Origin: Lachnospiraceae bacterium
GTDB taxonomy: Bacteria; Bacillota; Clostridia; Lachnospirales; Lachnospiraceae
Assembly: GCA_910575005.1 (NCBI GenBank)
Contig: CAJTCL010000012.1
Location: 1 to 64,000, forward strand
Direction of reading: 5' to 3'
DNA length: 64,000 nt
The notes under the pieces are model-generated. The model saw only the letters and a program-made list of their open reading frames with translations, did no database searches and was not told where the DNA came from. A program made the position numbers and the translations under genes. Shown piece after piece: positions 7,383-17,407 of this stretch (the stretch's first letter is position 1; each line of letters starts with the position of its first letter).

Positions 7383-8327
7383 TTATTCCGCTGTCTCGTC
7401 TCCCTTTGAGAACAACGCATTTACAAACTGCTGGGAATCAAATTTCTGTAAATCGTCAATGGTCTCCCCAACACCAATATACTTAACTGGAATGCCAAGC
7501 TCTGACTGAATTGCCACTGCAATGCCGCCTTTGGCCGTTCCATCCATTTTCGTCAAAATAATACCGGAAATGTCTGCCACCTCTGAAAACTGCTTTGCCT
7601 GCGCCAAAGCATTCTGCCCTGTGGTTCCATCTAACACAACCAGCGTTTCCCGAAAAGCATCAGGATATTCTTTTTCCAGAATACGGTGGATCTTTTTTAA
7701 TTCTTCCATCAGATTCTTCTTATTGTGCAGCCGTCCGGCAGTATCACAGAGCAGAACATCGGCATTTCTGGCTTTTGCCGCTGCCACCGCATCAAAGACC
7801 ACAGAGGCCGGATCTGCCCCTTCCTGACCACCGATCATCTCCACGCCGGCGCGGTTTGCCCACTCACTGAGCTGCTCTCCCGCCGCTGCGCGAAAGGTAT
7901 CGGCCGCGGCAATCACTACTCTTTTGCCCTGATCTTTGAGTTTTCCCGCCAGCTTTCCCACAGATGTCGTCTTGCCCACACCATTGACACCAATCACCAG
8001 CACCACTGATTTCTGGTCTTCAAACTGATAAGCCGTCTCGCCAACATCCATCTGTTCTTTGATACTGGCAATTAATAGCTCCTTACACTGTCCTGGCTCC
8101 TTGATGTGCTCCTGCTTTACCTTTTGCTTCAAACTTTCAATGATCTCTGTTGTGGCGTGTACGCCCAAATCTCCCATAATCAAAATTTCTTCAATTTCCT
8201 CATAAAAATCATCATCGATCTTGGAAAATCCACTAAATATGGAATCAATTCCAGAGACAATATTATCTCTGGTTTTTGTCAATCCCTTGACTAGACGTCT
8301 AAAAAAACCTTTCTTTTCTTCTGCCAT
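7383..8327 (-). CDS. ftsY: Signal recognition particle receptor FtsY
   Basis: 314 residues. This SRP-type GTPase docks ribosome-SRP complexes at the membrane for co-translational insertion. It shows the NG-domain G1 loop GVNGVGKTTSVGKLAG, ADTFRAAAGEQL, DTAGR, TKMDGTAKGG and the closing IGVGETIDDLQKF. The acidic A domain of proteobacterial FtsY is missing, with only about 60 helical residues before the NG core, as is usual in Firmicutes. It lies between smc and ilvA in the conserved rnc-smc-ftsY cluster. Confidence 0.97.
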   Translation of the reverse strand: MAEEKKGFFRRLVKGLTKTRDNIVSGIDSIFSGFSKIDDDFYEEIEEILIMGDLGVHATTEIIESLKQKVKQEHIKEPGQCKELLIASIKEQMDVGETAYQFEDQKSVVLVIGVNGVGKTTSVGKLAGKLKDQGKRVVIAAADTFRAAAGEQLSEWANRAGVEMIGGQEGADPASVVFDAVAAAKARNADVLLCDTAGRLHNKKNLMEELKKIHRILEKEYPDAFRETLVVLDGTTGQNALAQAKQFSEVADISGIILTKMDGTAKGGIAVAIQSELGIPVKYIGVGETIDDLQKFDSQQFVNALFSKGDETAE

Positions 8328-8376
8328 ACTTTAGCTCCTCTCTGTCATTTACAGTGCATTGTTTGACATTTATCTG

Positions 8377-11300
8377 TTATTTATCCAAATCTTCTTCGAT
8401 TAAGTTTACGGACACCAGGGTGGACACGCCCTTCTCCTGCATGGTAATACCATAGAGACGATCTGCCGCTGCCATTGTTCCGCGCCTGTGTGTGATCACA
8501 ATAAACTGTGTATTTCTTGTCAGTTTATGTAGATAATTGGCAAAACGCCCGACATTGGAATCATCCAGAGCCGCCTCTATCTCATCCAGCAGACAAAATG
8601 GGGACGGCTTTAGATTCTGAATGGCAAACAACAGGGAAATGGCTGTCAATGACTTCTCCCCACCAGACATCTGCATCATATTCTGCAGTTTCTTCCCTGG
8701 GGGTTGTGCAATAATACGAATACCGCACTCAAGAATATCTTCCTCTTCCACCAGCTCCAGGCTGCCCTTGCCGCCGCCAAACAATTCTTTAAACACCTTG
8801 TTAAATTCTGTCTGTATCTGCACAAACTTCTCCATAAACTGTCTGCGCATCCCTACATCTAGCTCTTCAATGATGTCAAGCAGCGTCTTTTCTGCTTCCA
8901 CCAAATCATCATGTTGGGTTTTCATAAATACATAGCGCTCTGATAAGCTCTTATAATCCTCAATGGCATTGACATTGATGTCCCCTAATTTGCGTATCTC
9001 ATCCTTAATCTGAACAATCAATTTCTTTAGCTCCGCTGCATTATCATACTCTAAACTGCGCAATTCCAAAGCATTGTGACGCGTCAATTCATACTCCTCC
9101 CACATATAATTGACTTGATTTTCCTCAGATTCCTGGAGTTTCTCTTTTTGGCTGTTTAAACGATACAATTCCTTATCCAAATCATTGATCTGCTTCGACA
9201 ATTCCTCCTGCTTTTGGAAAAATCCCCGATATTTCTGGGACAATTCTTCCCGCTGCTGCTGCTCCTGTTTTAGCTTTTCCGCCAACTTAAGATTTTTCTG
9301 TTCTGATTCCTCTATCTTACTCTGTATGTCCCTGGTCTCCTGCTGCTTCTTATCAATATCTGCCTGAGAATCGTCCTTTTCCTGCTTGGCTCCTTTTAAA
9401 TCCTGTTCCAGCTTTTGTAGTTCTCCCTCCACACGGGCGATATTTTCCTCCAAAAACTGCCGCTTCTGTACTAGACTGGCCTCCTCAAGCTGTACCTTAG
9501 AGACTGCGCTCTGATTCTCCTCCGCCAGCTTACTGCGGCGCTCCAAAGTCTGCCGAAGTGTTTGATTTTCCTCCTCAAGCTCCTTTTCCCGTTGTTCTGC
9601 CTCCTGAATTTTTTGCTGAATCTCACTGCGGTTTTCATTTAATTCTCTAAGCTGAAATTCAATTTGGCTGCTCTCCATCTGAATATCTGTAAACTGGCTG
9701 TCATTCTGTTCCTTCTGCTCCCTGGCACGGTCCAGATTCATCTTCTCTGTATTCTGCAAGAGCATTGCCTCTTTCAGCTTCTCCTGAAGCTTTGCCATAT
9801 TTTCTTTTACTGTCTCCCGCTTGGTGCGGCTCTCCTGCAGCCGATTCTGCGCTTTGTCAATCGCAGCCTTTAAACGCTCTGTCTGCTTTTGCAGATCCTC
9901 AATTTCACGTTTTCTTCCCAACAAATTACTGCTGTTTTTAAATGCCCCTCCTGTCATAGAACCGCCAGGATTTAAGGATTCGCCTTCCAGTGTGACAATT
10001 CTTAGACTATACTGATATTTTCGGGCAAGGGCGATGGCATGGTCAACGGTATCAACCACATAAGTTCTTCCTAGAAGATATGTTTTCAAACCTGAAAAAC
10101 GACTTTCTGCGTGCACCAGATCGCTGCCAAGGCCAATCACTCCTGATTCCTTTAACGCCGCCTGATTGACCTGATATGACTTCTTACCCACACTGGTCAA
10201 AGGCAGAAATGTAGCACGGCCAAAGCGATTCTTTTTCAGATAGCCAATCATTTTCTTGGCTGTTTCCTCGTCACTGGTGACAATATTTTGCACGCTGCCG
10301 CCGAGTGCTGTCTCAATGGCGACTTCATATTGCTTATCCACCTGAATCAGATCCGCCACCACTCCCAAAAGTCCTGGCTCTGTCTCCTTTTTCTCCATCA
10401 CGCGGCGAATAGAATTTCCATACCCGTCATAACGCTCTGCAATATTGACCAGAGACTCCAAACGTGACTGCTCTCTGTGGTATTGCGCCTGATTCTGTTC
10501 TAAAGACTGGGTAATCTCAGCCTGCTTTGTCTGACATTCCTGACTTTTTTGCTTTAATTTCTCTTCCTGTGCCAGTAACGCCTGATAGTTATCTTTTGCT
10601 TCCTGATACTTATGTTCACACTCATTTAGTATAAACTGCAGCTCTTCCTCCTCACTTTTATGCTCCAACAAACGTTTGCTAATCTGTGCCTTACGAATAT
10701 TCACCTGTTCTTGCATGGTGTCATAGCGCTGTTGTCTTGCTTTCGTGGAGGCTTTGCTGTTGAGAAGCTCAATCATCTCATTCTTGCCATCCTCCATTCT
10801 GCGGCTGCAATGGGCAATTTCTTCCTGAAGTTCCTGATATCTGGCCATAACCTGGCTTTTCTGCTCTTCCATAGATTTGAGCTGTCCATCCACTTCTGCC
10901 TTTTCTTTTACAAAATGAATCCGCTGCTCTTGGCGCTGTGCCTGTTCCTGGCTGATCTCCTTTTGACGTATCTGAAAATGTTCCTCACTCTGTTTCGCAG
11001 CATGAATTTGTTCCCTTAAGACATTGATCTGCCCCTCCAGCTTCTCCTTAAGAACTGTGGTATCATTGAGTTCCTTCTGAAATGCCTGCAAGCACTCATC
11101 CGCCTGTTGTATATCCTGTTCCATCTGCTCATATTCTGCTTTAATGCTGGCATAGGAAGTATTGGCCTCTTTGAGATCGTGATCGACAATCACAATCTTG
11201 CCCTGCAGCTCTTTAGACTGCCGCTCCATACGCTCCATCTCCATCAGGAACATATTCACATCATATACCTTTAACTGCTCTCGTTTTTTTAAATAAATTT

Positions 11301-11937
11301 TGGCCTTCTCTGCCTGTCGTTCCATCGGAGCGACCTGCTTTTCCAGCTCCGCCAAAATATCATTGACACGTACTAGATTTTGACGCTCGTCCTCCAATTT
11401 TTTCTGGGCAGTGGCTTTTCTGCGTTTATATTTTACAATTCCCGCCGCCTCGTCAAACAATTCTCGGCGCTCCTCCGGTTTGCCGCTTAAAATACGCTCT
11501 ATCTGCCCCTGTCCAATAATAGAATAACCCTCTTTGCCGATTCCGGTATCATAAAACAGCTCATTCACATCCTTTAGCCGACATGAAGTGCCATTGATCA
11601 AATATTCACTCTCACCAGAACGGTACACACGGCGGGCTACTGTGACCTCATTGTAATCTACATTGAGCTGACGGTCGCCATTGTCCAAAGTGATTGCCAC
11701 ATAAGCATAACTTAAAGGTCTGCGATTCTCAGTGCCAGAAAAAATAACATCCTGCATACTGGCGCCTCGAAGCTGCTTTGCCCGCTGTTCCCCCAGCACC
11801 CAGCGCACCGCATCCGCCACATTACTCTTACCACTTCCGTTCGGCCCCACAATCCCAGTAATTCCATTGTGAAATTCAAACAAAATTTTATTGGCAAAGG
11901 ACTTGAATCCGTGGACCTCTATACTCTTTAAATACAT
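8377..11937 (-). CDS. smc: Chromosome segregation ATPase SMC
   Basis: 1186 residues, full family length. Walker [10 protein letters not shown] is at about 32-40, two long coiled coils flank a hinge at about 515-640 ([20 protein letters not shown]), and the C-terminal head has signature [10 protein letters not shown] and Walker [15 protein letters not shown] works with ScpA and ScpB as a condensin that organises and segregates the chromosome; scpAB are not in the window. It is in an operon with rnc (13 bp upstream) and ftsY downstream. The coiled-coil segments are strongly Glu/Gln/Lys-rich, as expected. Confidence 0.97.
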   Translation of the reverse strand: MYLKSIEVHGFKSFANKILFEFHNGITGIVGPNGSGKSNVADAVRWVLGEQRAKQLRGASMQDVIFSGTENRRPLSYAYVAITLDNGDRQLNVDYNEVTVARRVYRSGESEYLINGTSCRLKDVNELFYDTGIGKEGYSIIGQGQIERILSGKPEERRELFDEAAGIVKYKRRKATAQKKLEDERQNLVRVNDILAELEKQVAPMERQAEKAKIYLKKREQLKVYDVNMFLMEMERMERQSKELQGKIVIVDHDLKEANTSYASIKAEYEQMEQDIQQADECLQAFQKELNDTTVLKEKLEGQINVLREQIHAAKQSEEHFQIRQKEISQEQAQRQEQRIHFVKEKAEVDGQLKSMEEQKSQVMARYQELQEEIAHCSRRMEDGKNEMIELLNSKASTKARQQRYDTMQEQVNIRKAQISKRLLEHKSEEEELQFILNECEHKYQEAKDNYQALLAQEEKLKQKSQECQTKQAEITQSLEQNQAQYHREQSRLESLVNIAERYDGYGNSIRRVMEKKETEPGLLGVVADLIQVDKQYEVAIETALGGSVQNIVTSDEETAKKMIGYLKKNRFGRATFLPLTSVGKKSYQVNQAALKESGVIGLGSDLVHAESRFSGLKTYLLGRTYVVDTVDHAIALARKYQYSLRIVTLEGESLNPGGSMTGGAFKNSSNLLGRKREIEDLQKQTERLKAAIDKAQNRLQESRTKRETVKENMAKLQEKLKEAMLLQNTEKMNLDRAREQKEQNDSQFTDIQMESSQIEFQLRELNENRSEIQQKIQEAEQREKELEEENQTLRQTLERRSKLAEENQSAVSKVQLEEASLVQKRQFLEENIARVEGELQKLEQDLKGAKQEKDDSQADIDKKQQETRDIQSKIEESEQKNLKLAEKLKQEQQQREELSQKYRGFFQKQEELSKQINDLDKELYRLNSQKEKLQESEENQVNYMWEEYELTRHNALELRSLEYDNAAELKKLIVQIKDEIRKLGDINVNAIEDYKSLSERYVFMKTQHDDLVEAEKTLLDIIEELDVGMRRQFMEKFVQIQTEFNKVFKELFGGGKGSLELVEEEDILECGIRIIAQPPGKKLQNMMQMSGGEKSLTAISLLFAIQNLKPSPFCLLDEIEAALDDSNVGRFANYLHKLTRNTQFIVITHRRGTMAAADRLYGITMQEKGVSTLVSVNLIEEDLDK

Positions 11938-11949
11938 ACCCTTCCTCCA

Positions 11950-12645
11950 TTATCCTTTGGATTCCTGCTCCTTTAACAGCAGCAGTGTATGGTATGCCGC
12001 TTCCTGCTCTGCTCCCTTTTTTGTCCTTCCAACCCCTTGCCCATATACATCTTTACCTATTCTGGCTTCCACCACAAATTTTTTATCATGATCAGGACCT
12101 TCCTCACTGAGAAGATGGTAGTGCAGTTCTTGACTGAAATTTCCCTGTACCAATTCCTGCAAGATAGTCTTGCTATCATAAAAGAGCTGCTTATGTTCAA
12201 TATCATTGAGCACAAAACGGAAAATAAACTCTTTTGCATTAGCAAAACCACCATCCAAATAGATTGCTCCGATCACTGCCTCCAGCGCATCTGACAAAAT
12301 AGATTTTCTCTCCCGTCCTCCCGTCTGTTCCTCTCCTTTGCCCAGCAGCAGGTATTTCCCCAATTCTAGTTCCCTAGTACAAAATGCCAGCGTCGGTTCA
12401 CATACCATACTGGCCCGAAGTCTAGTGAGTTCGCCTTCTGGATGATTTGGGTATTTGTGAAATAGAAATTCACTGGACACAATCTCAAGAACCGCATCTC
12501 CCAGAAACTCCAGCCGTTCATTGTCGGCATGTTTTCCAATATGCCGCTCATTGGCATAGGAACTGTGTGTCAATGCCTGGGTTAGAAGTTTCTGATCTTG
12601 AAACTGATACCCTATTTTTTTCTCAAATTCTCTCTGCAATTTCAT
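11950..12645 (-). CDS. rnc: Ribonuclease III
   Basis: 231 residues. The endonuclease domain has the signature NERLEFLGDAVLEIV and the acidic ILSDALEAVIGAIYLD, followed by a C-terminal double-stranded RNA-binding domain (FVVEARIGKDVYGQG to the end). It cuts double-stranded regions of rRNA precursors and other RNAs. AAAGG precedes the start. It is the first gene of rnc-smc-ftsY and lies 95 bp after acpP, the standard Firmicute order. Confidence 0.97.
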   Translation of the reverse strand: MKLQREFEKKIGYQFQDQKLLTQALTHSSYANERHIGKHADNERLEFLGDAVLEIVSSEFLFHKYPNHPEGELTRLRASMVCEPTLAFCTRELELGKYLLLGKGEEQTGGRERKSILSDALEAVIGAIYLDGGFANAKEFIFRFVLNDIEHKQLFYDSKTILQELVQGNFSQELHYHLLSEEGPDHDKKFVVEARIGKDVYGQGVGRTKKGAEQEAAYHTLLLLKEQESKG

Positions 12646-12740
12646 ATTATCTGCCTTTCATAAAACAATAAGGGCAGCCAAAAGAAAATCTTATCCATTC
12701 CTTTCAGATACCCTTATCTCATTTTGTCTGCCATAGGTTT

Positions 12741-12971
12741 TTAATTCAATGCATTTTTAATCTGTTCTACCGCATCTCCAACTGTGACAATCTTCTCTGC
12801 TTCCTCATTGGCAATCTCAACATCAAATTCTTCTTCCAGTCCCATGATGATCTGAAAAATATCCAGGGAATCTGCACCCAGATCATCTACAAATGTAGTA
12901 TCCATTGTGATTTCTTCCACATCCACGTTTAATACCTCTGCAATGATTTTTTTCAGTTTTTCAAATTCCAT
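12741..12971 (-). CDS. acpP: Acyl carrier protein
   Basis: 76 residues from [15 protein letters not shown]. The phosphopantetheine attachment serine is in [11 protein letters not shown]. It shuttles acyl chains in fatty-acid synthesis, in keeping with plsX directly upstream. The start region is unusual: the ATG is preceded by a repeated leader cassette (12972-13092) whose last bases are CTTGGTGCAAATC, with no good Shine-Dalgarno at normal spacing (GAGG lies about 13 nt away). In-frame TTG and GTG codons upstream would add MVQI, so 4 extra residues are possible. The same cassette precedes purH and tpiA. Confidence 0.95.
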   Translation of the reverse strand: MEFEKLKKIIAEVLNVDVEEITMDTTFVDDLGADSLDIFQIIMGLEEEFDVEIANEEAEKIVTVGDAVEQIKNALN

Positions 12972-13092
12972 GATTTGCACCAAGCCTCAAGCGAAAATGC
13001 TTGTATTTTCATTTGAGGCGCAAACACAAAGGGTGAAAGATATGTGTTTGCATTTTATCCTTCCTTCTTTTTTTCTGACACCCTTTTCTCCA
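12972..13092 (-). repeat. 5'-leader cassette, copy 1 (upstream of acpP)
   Basis: About 120 bp, nearly identical to the leader of purH (25612-25732) and sharing its outer half with the leader of tpiA. In transcript order it holds an AAGGGTG arm, a purine-rich stretch, an AAGGAAGGA Shine-Dalgarno with a 14-codon ORF, the complementary arm TCTTTCACCCTT, a hairpin formed by CTCAAATGAAAAT and ATTTTCGCTTGAG, and then CTTGGTGCAAATC-ATG of acpP. The plsX stop lies 65 bp further upstream. Confidence 0.8.
13009..13053 (-). CDS. Putative 14-codon leader ORF in front of acpP
   Basis: Reads MQTHIFHPLCLRLK then TGA, preceded by AAGGAAGGA at close spacing. The copies before purH (MQTRIFHPLCLRLK) and tpiA (MCEHIFHPFSLRFD) have the same length, stop codon and a purine-rich ribosome-binding site. 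It overlaps one arm of the long stem, so translation would open that stem. Conservation may be of the DNA or RNA repeat rather than the peptide. Confidence 0.4.
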   Translation of the reverse strand: MQTHIFHPLCLRLK

Positions 13093-13156
13093 TTCTGTGT
13101 GCCTTAGGCACATATAGGTATGCTGGAAGAATTATCCAATCCTTCCATATTCATTT

Positions 13157-14182
13157 TTACTGCTCCCCATCTATGGGAGATGTTCCAATCTGTTTCCTAA
13201 TCTTCTCATTAATTTCCTGTTCTTTGAAAGTTACACACTGCACAATCGAATTGGTTACTTCCTTAGCCTTAGAACTTCCGTGGGTCTTGACTACCAAGCC
13301 ATTGAGACCCAAAAGCGGCGCTCCGCCGTATTCACTGGCATCAAAAGACTTTAGAGTCTTCTTCAAAGCTGGCTTCACCAGCAAGGCTCCCAATTTACTG
13401 CGCGGCGTCTCCATGATACCCTGCTTAATCATACTCAAAAAGGTTGCCCCTACGCCCTCATACAGCTTTAGAATGACATTTCCCACAAAAGCCTCGCAAA
13501 CGATAACATCTGCTCCTCCGTGGGGAATCTCTCTTGCCTCAATACTTCCCACAAAATTAATGTCGGGACAATTCTTTAAAAGGGGGAAAGTCTCTTTCAC
13601 CAGTGCATTTCCCTTTTCCTCCTCCGCGCCAATATTGACAATGGCAACTTTCGGATTCTTGACTTGCAGTACATTTTCCATATAAATAGAACCCATTTTT
13701 GCAAACTGCACAAGATGGGATGCTCTGGCGTCTACATTGGCGCCACAGTCAATCAGCAGTGAAACCCCCTGCTCTGTGGGAATCAATGGTGCCAGCGGCG
13801 GACGCTCCACTCCTTTGATTCTGCCAACAATAACTTGTCCTCCTACCAGAATGGCGCCAGAACTTCCCGCAGACACAAATGCATCTGCCTTCTTTTCCTT
13901 GACCAGATTCATGCCTATTACAATAGATGATTTCTTCTTCTTACGAATCGCCATCACTGGCGGCTCTGCTGTCTCAATCACCTCTTCTGCATGTATTACC
14001 TCAATCTGTGCCCCCTGGTAAGAATATTTTGCCAGCTCCTGCCTCACTACATTCTCTTGACCAATCAAAAATACTTTGATATCTTGGCGCATCGTAACAG
14101 CATCAATTGCCCCTTTTACCATTTCTGTAGGTGCATAATCCCCACCCATGGCGTCTACTGCTACTTTTATCATATCCTGCAT
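13157..14182 (-). CDS. plsX: Phosphate acyltransferase PlsX
   Basis: 341 residues from MQDMIKVAVDAMGGDYAPTE, chosen because AGGAGG lies 5 nt upstream; the open frame extends 9 residues further. PlsX converts acyl-ACP to acyl-phosphate, feeding PlsY in phospholipid synthesis at the membrane. Family motifs are the N-terminal DAMGGD, the SAGSSGAILVGGQ segment and the C-terminal GAPLLGLNG. It sits upstream of acpP as in many Firmicutes, but 185 bp apart with the leader cassette between. Confidence 0.96.
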   Translation of the reverse strand: MQDMIKVAVDAMGGDYAPTEMVKGAIDAVTMRQDIKVFLIGQENVVRQELAKYSYQGAQIEVIHAEEVIETAEPPVMAIRKKKKSSIVIGMNLVKEKKADAFVSAGSSGAILVGGQVIVGRIKGVERPPLAPLIPTEQGVSLLIDCGANVDARASHLVQFAKMGSIYMENVLQVKNPKVAIVNIGAEEEKGNALVKETFPLLKNCPDINFVGSIEAREIPHGGADVIVCEAFVGNVILKLYEGVGATFLSMIKQGIMETPRSKLGALLVKPALKKTLKSFDASEYGGAPLLGLNGLVVKTHGSSKAKEVTNSIVQCVTFKEQEINEKIRKQIGTSPIDGEQ

Positions 14183-14290
14183 ATTTTCCTCCTTATGGCC
14201 TGCAAACAAGAATACTTTCCTTATTTTGCTAATGCCTCTCTAAGAATATACTATAACTAGTAGGATAAATCAATATAAAAATAGTTTGAG

Positions 14291-14932
14291 TTAATTATAA
14301 TTATTCTCTTCCTCCCTGGCTCGATCTTCCTCTGTCATATATTTGCGGAAAATCCGCTCCAGAATATAACTCTGAATCCAGGCATAGACTGCAGGCAAAA
14401 GTCCCAATAACAATGGTATCATATAAATAAGCACTGCTATCATTGCCACCAGAACCAACATCACGATAGTCATCGGAAGATGCGCTGCTACTAACAAAAT
14501 TGCATTTTTCATAGACTGGCGCCTGGTATTTTCAAAGCGCGCCATAAAGGGAAACAGATAAGAAACCCATGCGAAAAGCACAATCATTCCCACTAAAATT
14601 GCAGCCATCAACGCTCCTAGTACATCTTCATTCTGCACATAGGCGCCTAACACATACCAGTCTATCCCCAATATGGTTCCTAATAGCATGGTCAACAGCC
14701 ATACTGGAACTGTCTGCTTGAAATTATCTTTAAATGCTGTGATATACTCTCGAAAAATATAGCCTCGATCAAGACGCAGAACCTTATGGGCTGTATAATA
14801 TAGCGCAGTAGCTGCTGTCCCAATCGTAAAGACAGGGACACAGCTTATCAAAAATAACACACTCAAATAAATACAATCTGTAAATTTGGATAGAGCTTTC
14901 ATCAACCCGCCTTCTAAATTAAAAATATTCAT
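14291..14932 (-). CDS. YesL-like DUF624 membrane protein
   Basis: 213 residues from MNIFNLEGGLMKALSKFTDC (AGAGGA upstream). It has four or five hydrophobic helices, the GTAATALYYTAHK motif after helix 1, and an acidic C-terminal tail (EEDRAREEENNYN), typical of the DUF624/YesL family. In Bacillus, YesL lies in carbohydrate-use operons, but its role is not established. Here it stands alone between plsX and a MITE-like repeat, with no carbohydrate genes adjacent. Confidence 0.75.
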   Translation of the reverse strand: MNIFNLEGGLMKALSKFTDCIYLSVLFLISCVPVFTIGTAATALYYTAHKVLRLDRGYIFREYITAFKDNFKQTVPVWLLTMLLGTILGIDWYVLGAYVQNEDVLGALMAAILVGMIVLFAWVSYLFPFMARFENTRRQSMKNAILLVAAHLPMTIVMLVLVAMIAVLIYMIPLLLGLLPAVYAWIQSYILERIFRKYMTEEDRAREEENNYN

Positions 14933-15013
14933 CTTTGATTCCTCTTTTTCTGTCTTTTCCTGAATTACCATTTTCGCAAGTGCGCCTATGATTTTTCTTT
15001 ATATAATTTGAAG

Positions 15014-15187
15014 GTATTATTTTAGAATCCTTGCCACAGACGTGCCAGAAAAGCTGTCATTCTCCTCTAACGAGGCTTTTGTCTGTGGCTGAGGAGATTA
15101 TCACCCTCATGAAAATAAATATTCATCCCTTCTCAAATAAATTTGAAAGATCTAACTATTTATTTTCATGGGGTTCTAAATAGTTAC
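15014..15187. mobile_element. MITE-like element A
   Basis: A 174-bp non-coding element with imperfect terminal inverted repeats: GTATTATTTTAGAATCC at the left, and the complement of GTAACTATTTAGAACCCC at the right. It contains an internal hairpin with arms GCCACAGAC (15033-15041) and GTCTGTGGC (15081-15089). The core AGCTGTCAT ... AGGCTTTTGTCTGTGG recurs in elements B and C. Confidence 0.5.
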
Positions 15188-15191
15188 ATAT

Positions 15192-15224
15192 GAAGAAAAG
15201 CCCCTCCATAATGGAGAGGCTCTC
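15192..15224 (-). terminator. Terminator after rpmF
   Basis: On the minus strand GAGCCTCTCCAT pairs with ATGGAGGGGCT and is followed by TTTTCTTC. It ends the ackA-DUF177-rpmF transcript. Confidence 0.8.
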
Positions 15225-15228
15225 ATAA

Positions 15229-15408
15229 TTAATCCTGAGGAATAATCTCTTTCTTGTTATAGCTTCCGCAGTTCTTGCAGACTCTATGGGGCATCATCAG
15301 CTCTCCACATTTGCTGCATTTTACCAAAGTCGGAGCAGTCATTTTCCAGTTTGCCCTTCTCTGATCTCTTCTCCCTTTGGAAGATTTATTCTTTGGACAT
15401 ATAGACAT
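15229..15408 (-). CDS. rpmF: Ribosomal protein bL32
   Basis: 59 residues from MSICPKNKSSKGRRDQRRAN. The zinc-ribbon CxxC ... CxxC form (CSKCGE, CKNCGSY) is kept, so this is the zinc-binding version. The ribosome-binding site AAGGAGG is embedded in the last codons of the upstream DUF177 gene, which ends at 15411, so the two are translationally coupled. Confidence 0.95.
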   Translation of the reverse strand: MSICPKNKSSKGRRDQRRANWKMTAPTLVKCSKCGELMMPHRVCKNCGSYNKKEIIPQD

Positions 15409-15410
15409 GG

Positions 15411-15932
15411 TCACACCTCCTTAAATTTGTTAAAAATATCCTGGATTGCCGCCATTCTTGGATCAGGTTCTGTCTTTGGACACTGGCACTCTGACAGATT
15501 TAAATTCGCGCCGCAGCGCTTGCAGATGCCTTTGCAATCCTCTCTGCAAAGAACCTTCATTGGCCAACTCACCAAAATTTCTCCAAAAATAAGTTGATCC
15601 ACATCCAGACTTGTTCCTATTATATAGTTTGATCCTTCCATGCTCTTTTCCTCATCATTTCCGTTAAGATCTAATTCCTTATCTATAACAATGGGAAAAA
15701 CCTTCTCTACCATCTCTAGGCAGCGGTCACATGGAATTGCAATTGTCACCTCCGTCTGACCTTGAATAAGCAGACGCTTATTGCTCTCATTGGTAAACTT
15801 CAGTACAAAAGGTGCTTTTTTGACAATGGGAAACCGCCCTAATTTAGAATCAAAGGACGCAAGTTCCACTTCTGCCTGTCTGGACATTTCCTTGCCCTCA
15901 CAGGTAATTATGTCAGCTAACTCTACTCTCAT
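15411..15932 (-). CDS. DUF177 (YceD) family protein
   Basis: 173 residues. The C-terminal CKGICKRCGANLNLSECQC and the central ITIPCDRCLEMV-like segment are the conserved cysteine motifs of the YceD/DUF177 family, probably zinc-binding. In bacteria and plastids, family members are linked to 23S rRNA maturation and ribosome assembly. The near-universal coupling to rpmF is seen here too: its last codons carry the rpmF ribosome-binding site. It lies downstream of ackA. Confidence 0.9.
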   Translation of the reverse strand: MRVELADIITCEGKEMSRQAEVELASFDSKLGRFPIVKKAPFVLKFTNESNKRLLIQGQTEVTIAIPCDRCLEMVEKVFPIVIDKELDLNGNDEEKSMEGSNYIIGTSLDVDQLIFGEILVSWPMKVLCREDCKGICKRCGANLNLSECQCPKTEPDPRMAAIQDIFNKFKEV

Positions 15933-16030
15933 GGCAGTCTCCTATCCACACTCGATATATTATACATAGCCACATACAATTTGTCAAGAACAAATAATTC
16001 TTCGTATCGGCTGACGAGCGAACTATAACA

Positions 16031-17224
16031 CTATTTTAAAACCAGGCTTTCTGTCTCACGGGCGATCGCCAGCTCCTCATTGGTGGGCAGACAAATCACT
16101 GTTACTTTAGAATTGGGTGTGGAGATAATAGTCTCTTCTCCATGTACTTCATTAGCTTTGTCATCCAACTCTACACCTAAATATCCCAGATAATCACAGA
16201 TACCCTTTCTGGTATCAGGCCCATTCTCTCCTACGCCTGCGGTAAAACAGATCACATCCACGCCGTTCATGGCAGCAGTATATGCTCCTACATATTTTGC
16301 CGCACGATAGATAAATGTATTCAGCGCACGGATGCCTGCATGATCATTTTTCTCTGCTGCTGCCTCCAAATCACGGAAGTCACTGGAAATATGAGAAAGT
16401 CCCTGCACACCTGACTTCTTATTTAAGATTTCCATCACACCTTCCAGATCCAAATTCTCCTTATTGGCAATATATTCCATCGCTCCTGGATCAATATCAC
16501 CGGAACGTGTTCCCATAATCAACCCCTCCAGAGGAGTGAGACCCATAGAAGTATCAATGGATTTTCCATTTTTAACTGCACAGATGGAAGCTCCATTTCC
16601 CAGATGGCAGACAATCGTCTTAAGCTCCTCATAGGGCTTGCCGACAATCTCAGCCGCACGCTTGGAAACATAACTGTGGGAAGTACCGTGGAAACCATAT
16701 CTGCGCACTTTATACTTCTCATAGTAATCATAGTCAATACCATACAGATACGCCTCCTCAGGCATAGTCTGATGGAATGCTGTGTCAAACACGCCCACCA
16801 TAGGCACATTTGGCATCAATTCCTGACATGCACGAATTCCAATCAGATTTGCCGGATTATGCAGCGGAGCCAGTTCGTTACATTCCTCAATTACTTTCAG
16901 CACTTCTTCGTTTAAAATCGTGGAAGAAGCAAATTTTTCTCCGCCGTGGACTACTCTATGGCCAACAGCTCCAATCTCCTCCAGGCTCTTTAATGCCCCC
17001 GTCTTAGGATTTACCAGAGCATCCAACACCATCTGAATGGCCTGTTTATGCGTAGGCATGTCCGCGTCTGTAATTTCCTTCTCGCCGCCTGCCTTCTGGT
17101 ATACCAGCCTGCCATCAAGACCAATCCTCTCACACAATCCTTTTGCCAGTACCGCCTCTGTATCGGAATTGATCACCTGATATTTCAGGGATGAACTTCC
17201 ACAGTTGATTACTAATATATTCAT
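16031..17224 (-). CDS. ackA: Acetate kinase
   Basis: 397 residues from MNILVINCGSSSLKYQV; AAAGGAG lies 12 nt upstream and the frame extends 16 unlikely residues further. It converts acetyl-phosphate and ADP to acetate and ATP, the final energy step of acetate fermentation. ASKHA motifs are present: NxGSSSLK, VGHRVVHGG, FDTAFHQTMP, the YGFHGTSH active-site loop and CHLGNGAS. pta is not adjacent. It begins the ackA-DUF177-rpmF unit and has a good promoter at 17284-17312. Confidence 0.97.
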   Translation of the reverse strand: MNILVINCGSSSLKYQVINSDTEAVLAKGLCERIGLDGRLVYQKAGGEKEITDADMPTHKQAIQMVLDALVNPKTGALKSLEEIGAVGHRVVHGGEKFASSTILNEEVLKVIEECNELAPLHNPANLIGIRACQELMPNVPMVGVFDTAFHQTMPEEAYLYGIDYDYYEKYKVRRYGFHGTSHSYVSKRAAEIVGKPYEELKTIVCHLGNGASICAVKNGKSIDTSMGLTPLEGLIMGTRSGDIDPGAMEYIANKENLDLEGVMEILNKKSGVQGLSHISSDFRDLEAAAEKNDHAGIRALNTFIYRAAKYVGAYTAAMNGVDVICFTAGVGENGPDTRKGICDYLGYLGVELDDKANEVHGEETIISTPNSKVTVICLPTNEELAIARETESLVLK

Positions 17225-17283
17225 TTCTTTTTCTTTCTCCTTTCCCGTGCTCTTCCTTACTGGATTTCGCAATCTTTTTATCC

Positions 17284-17312
17284 ATTATAAACCAATCTTT
17301 TTTTGTATACAA
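17284..17312 (-). promoter_or_regulatory. Promoter of ackA
   Basis: On the minus strand TTGTAT (17312-17307), 17-bp spacer, TATAAT (17289-17284), giving a leader of about 50 nt. Confidence 0.6.
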
Positions 17313-17407
17313 GAGGATTTTTATATTTGAGTTTCTTCATTTTGTAATTACCTGTCAATAGAATGCCAAATTTATGTTTCCTACTTCATAGCTCTGTATT
17401 GCTGGCC

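Noticed and set aside
13044-13685. 213-codon plus-strand frame across plsX
   Set aside because: Antisense to plsX and to the leader cassette, no start signal.
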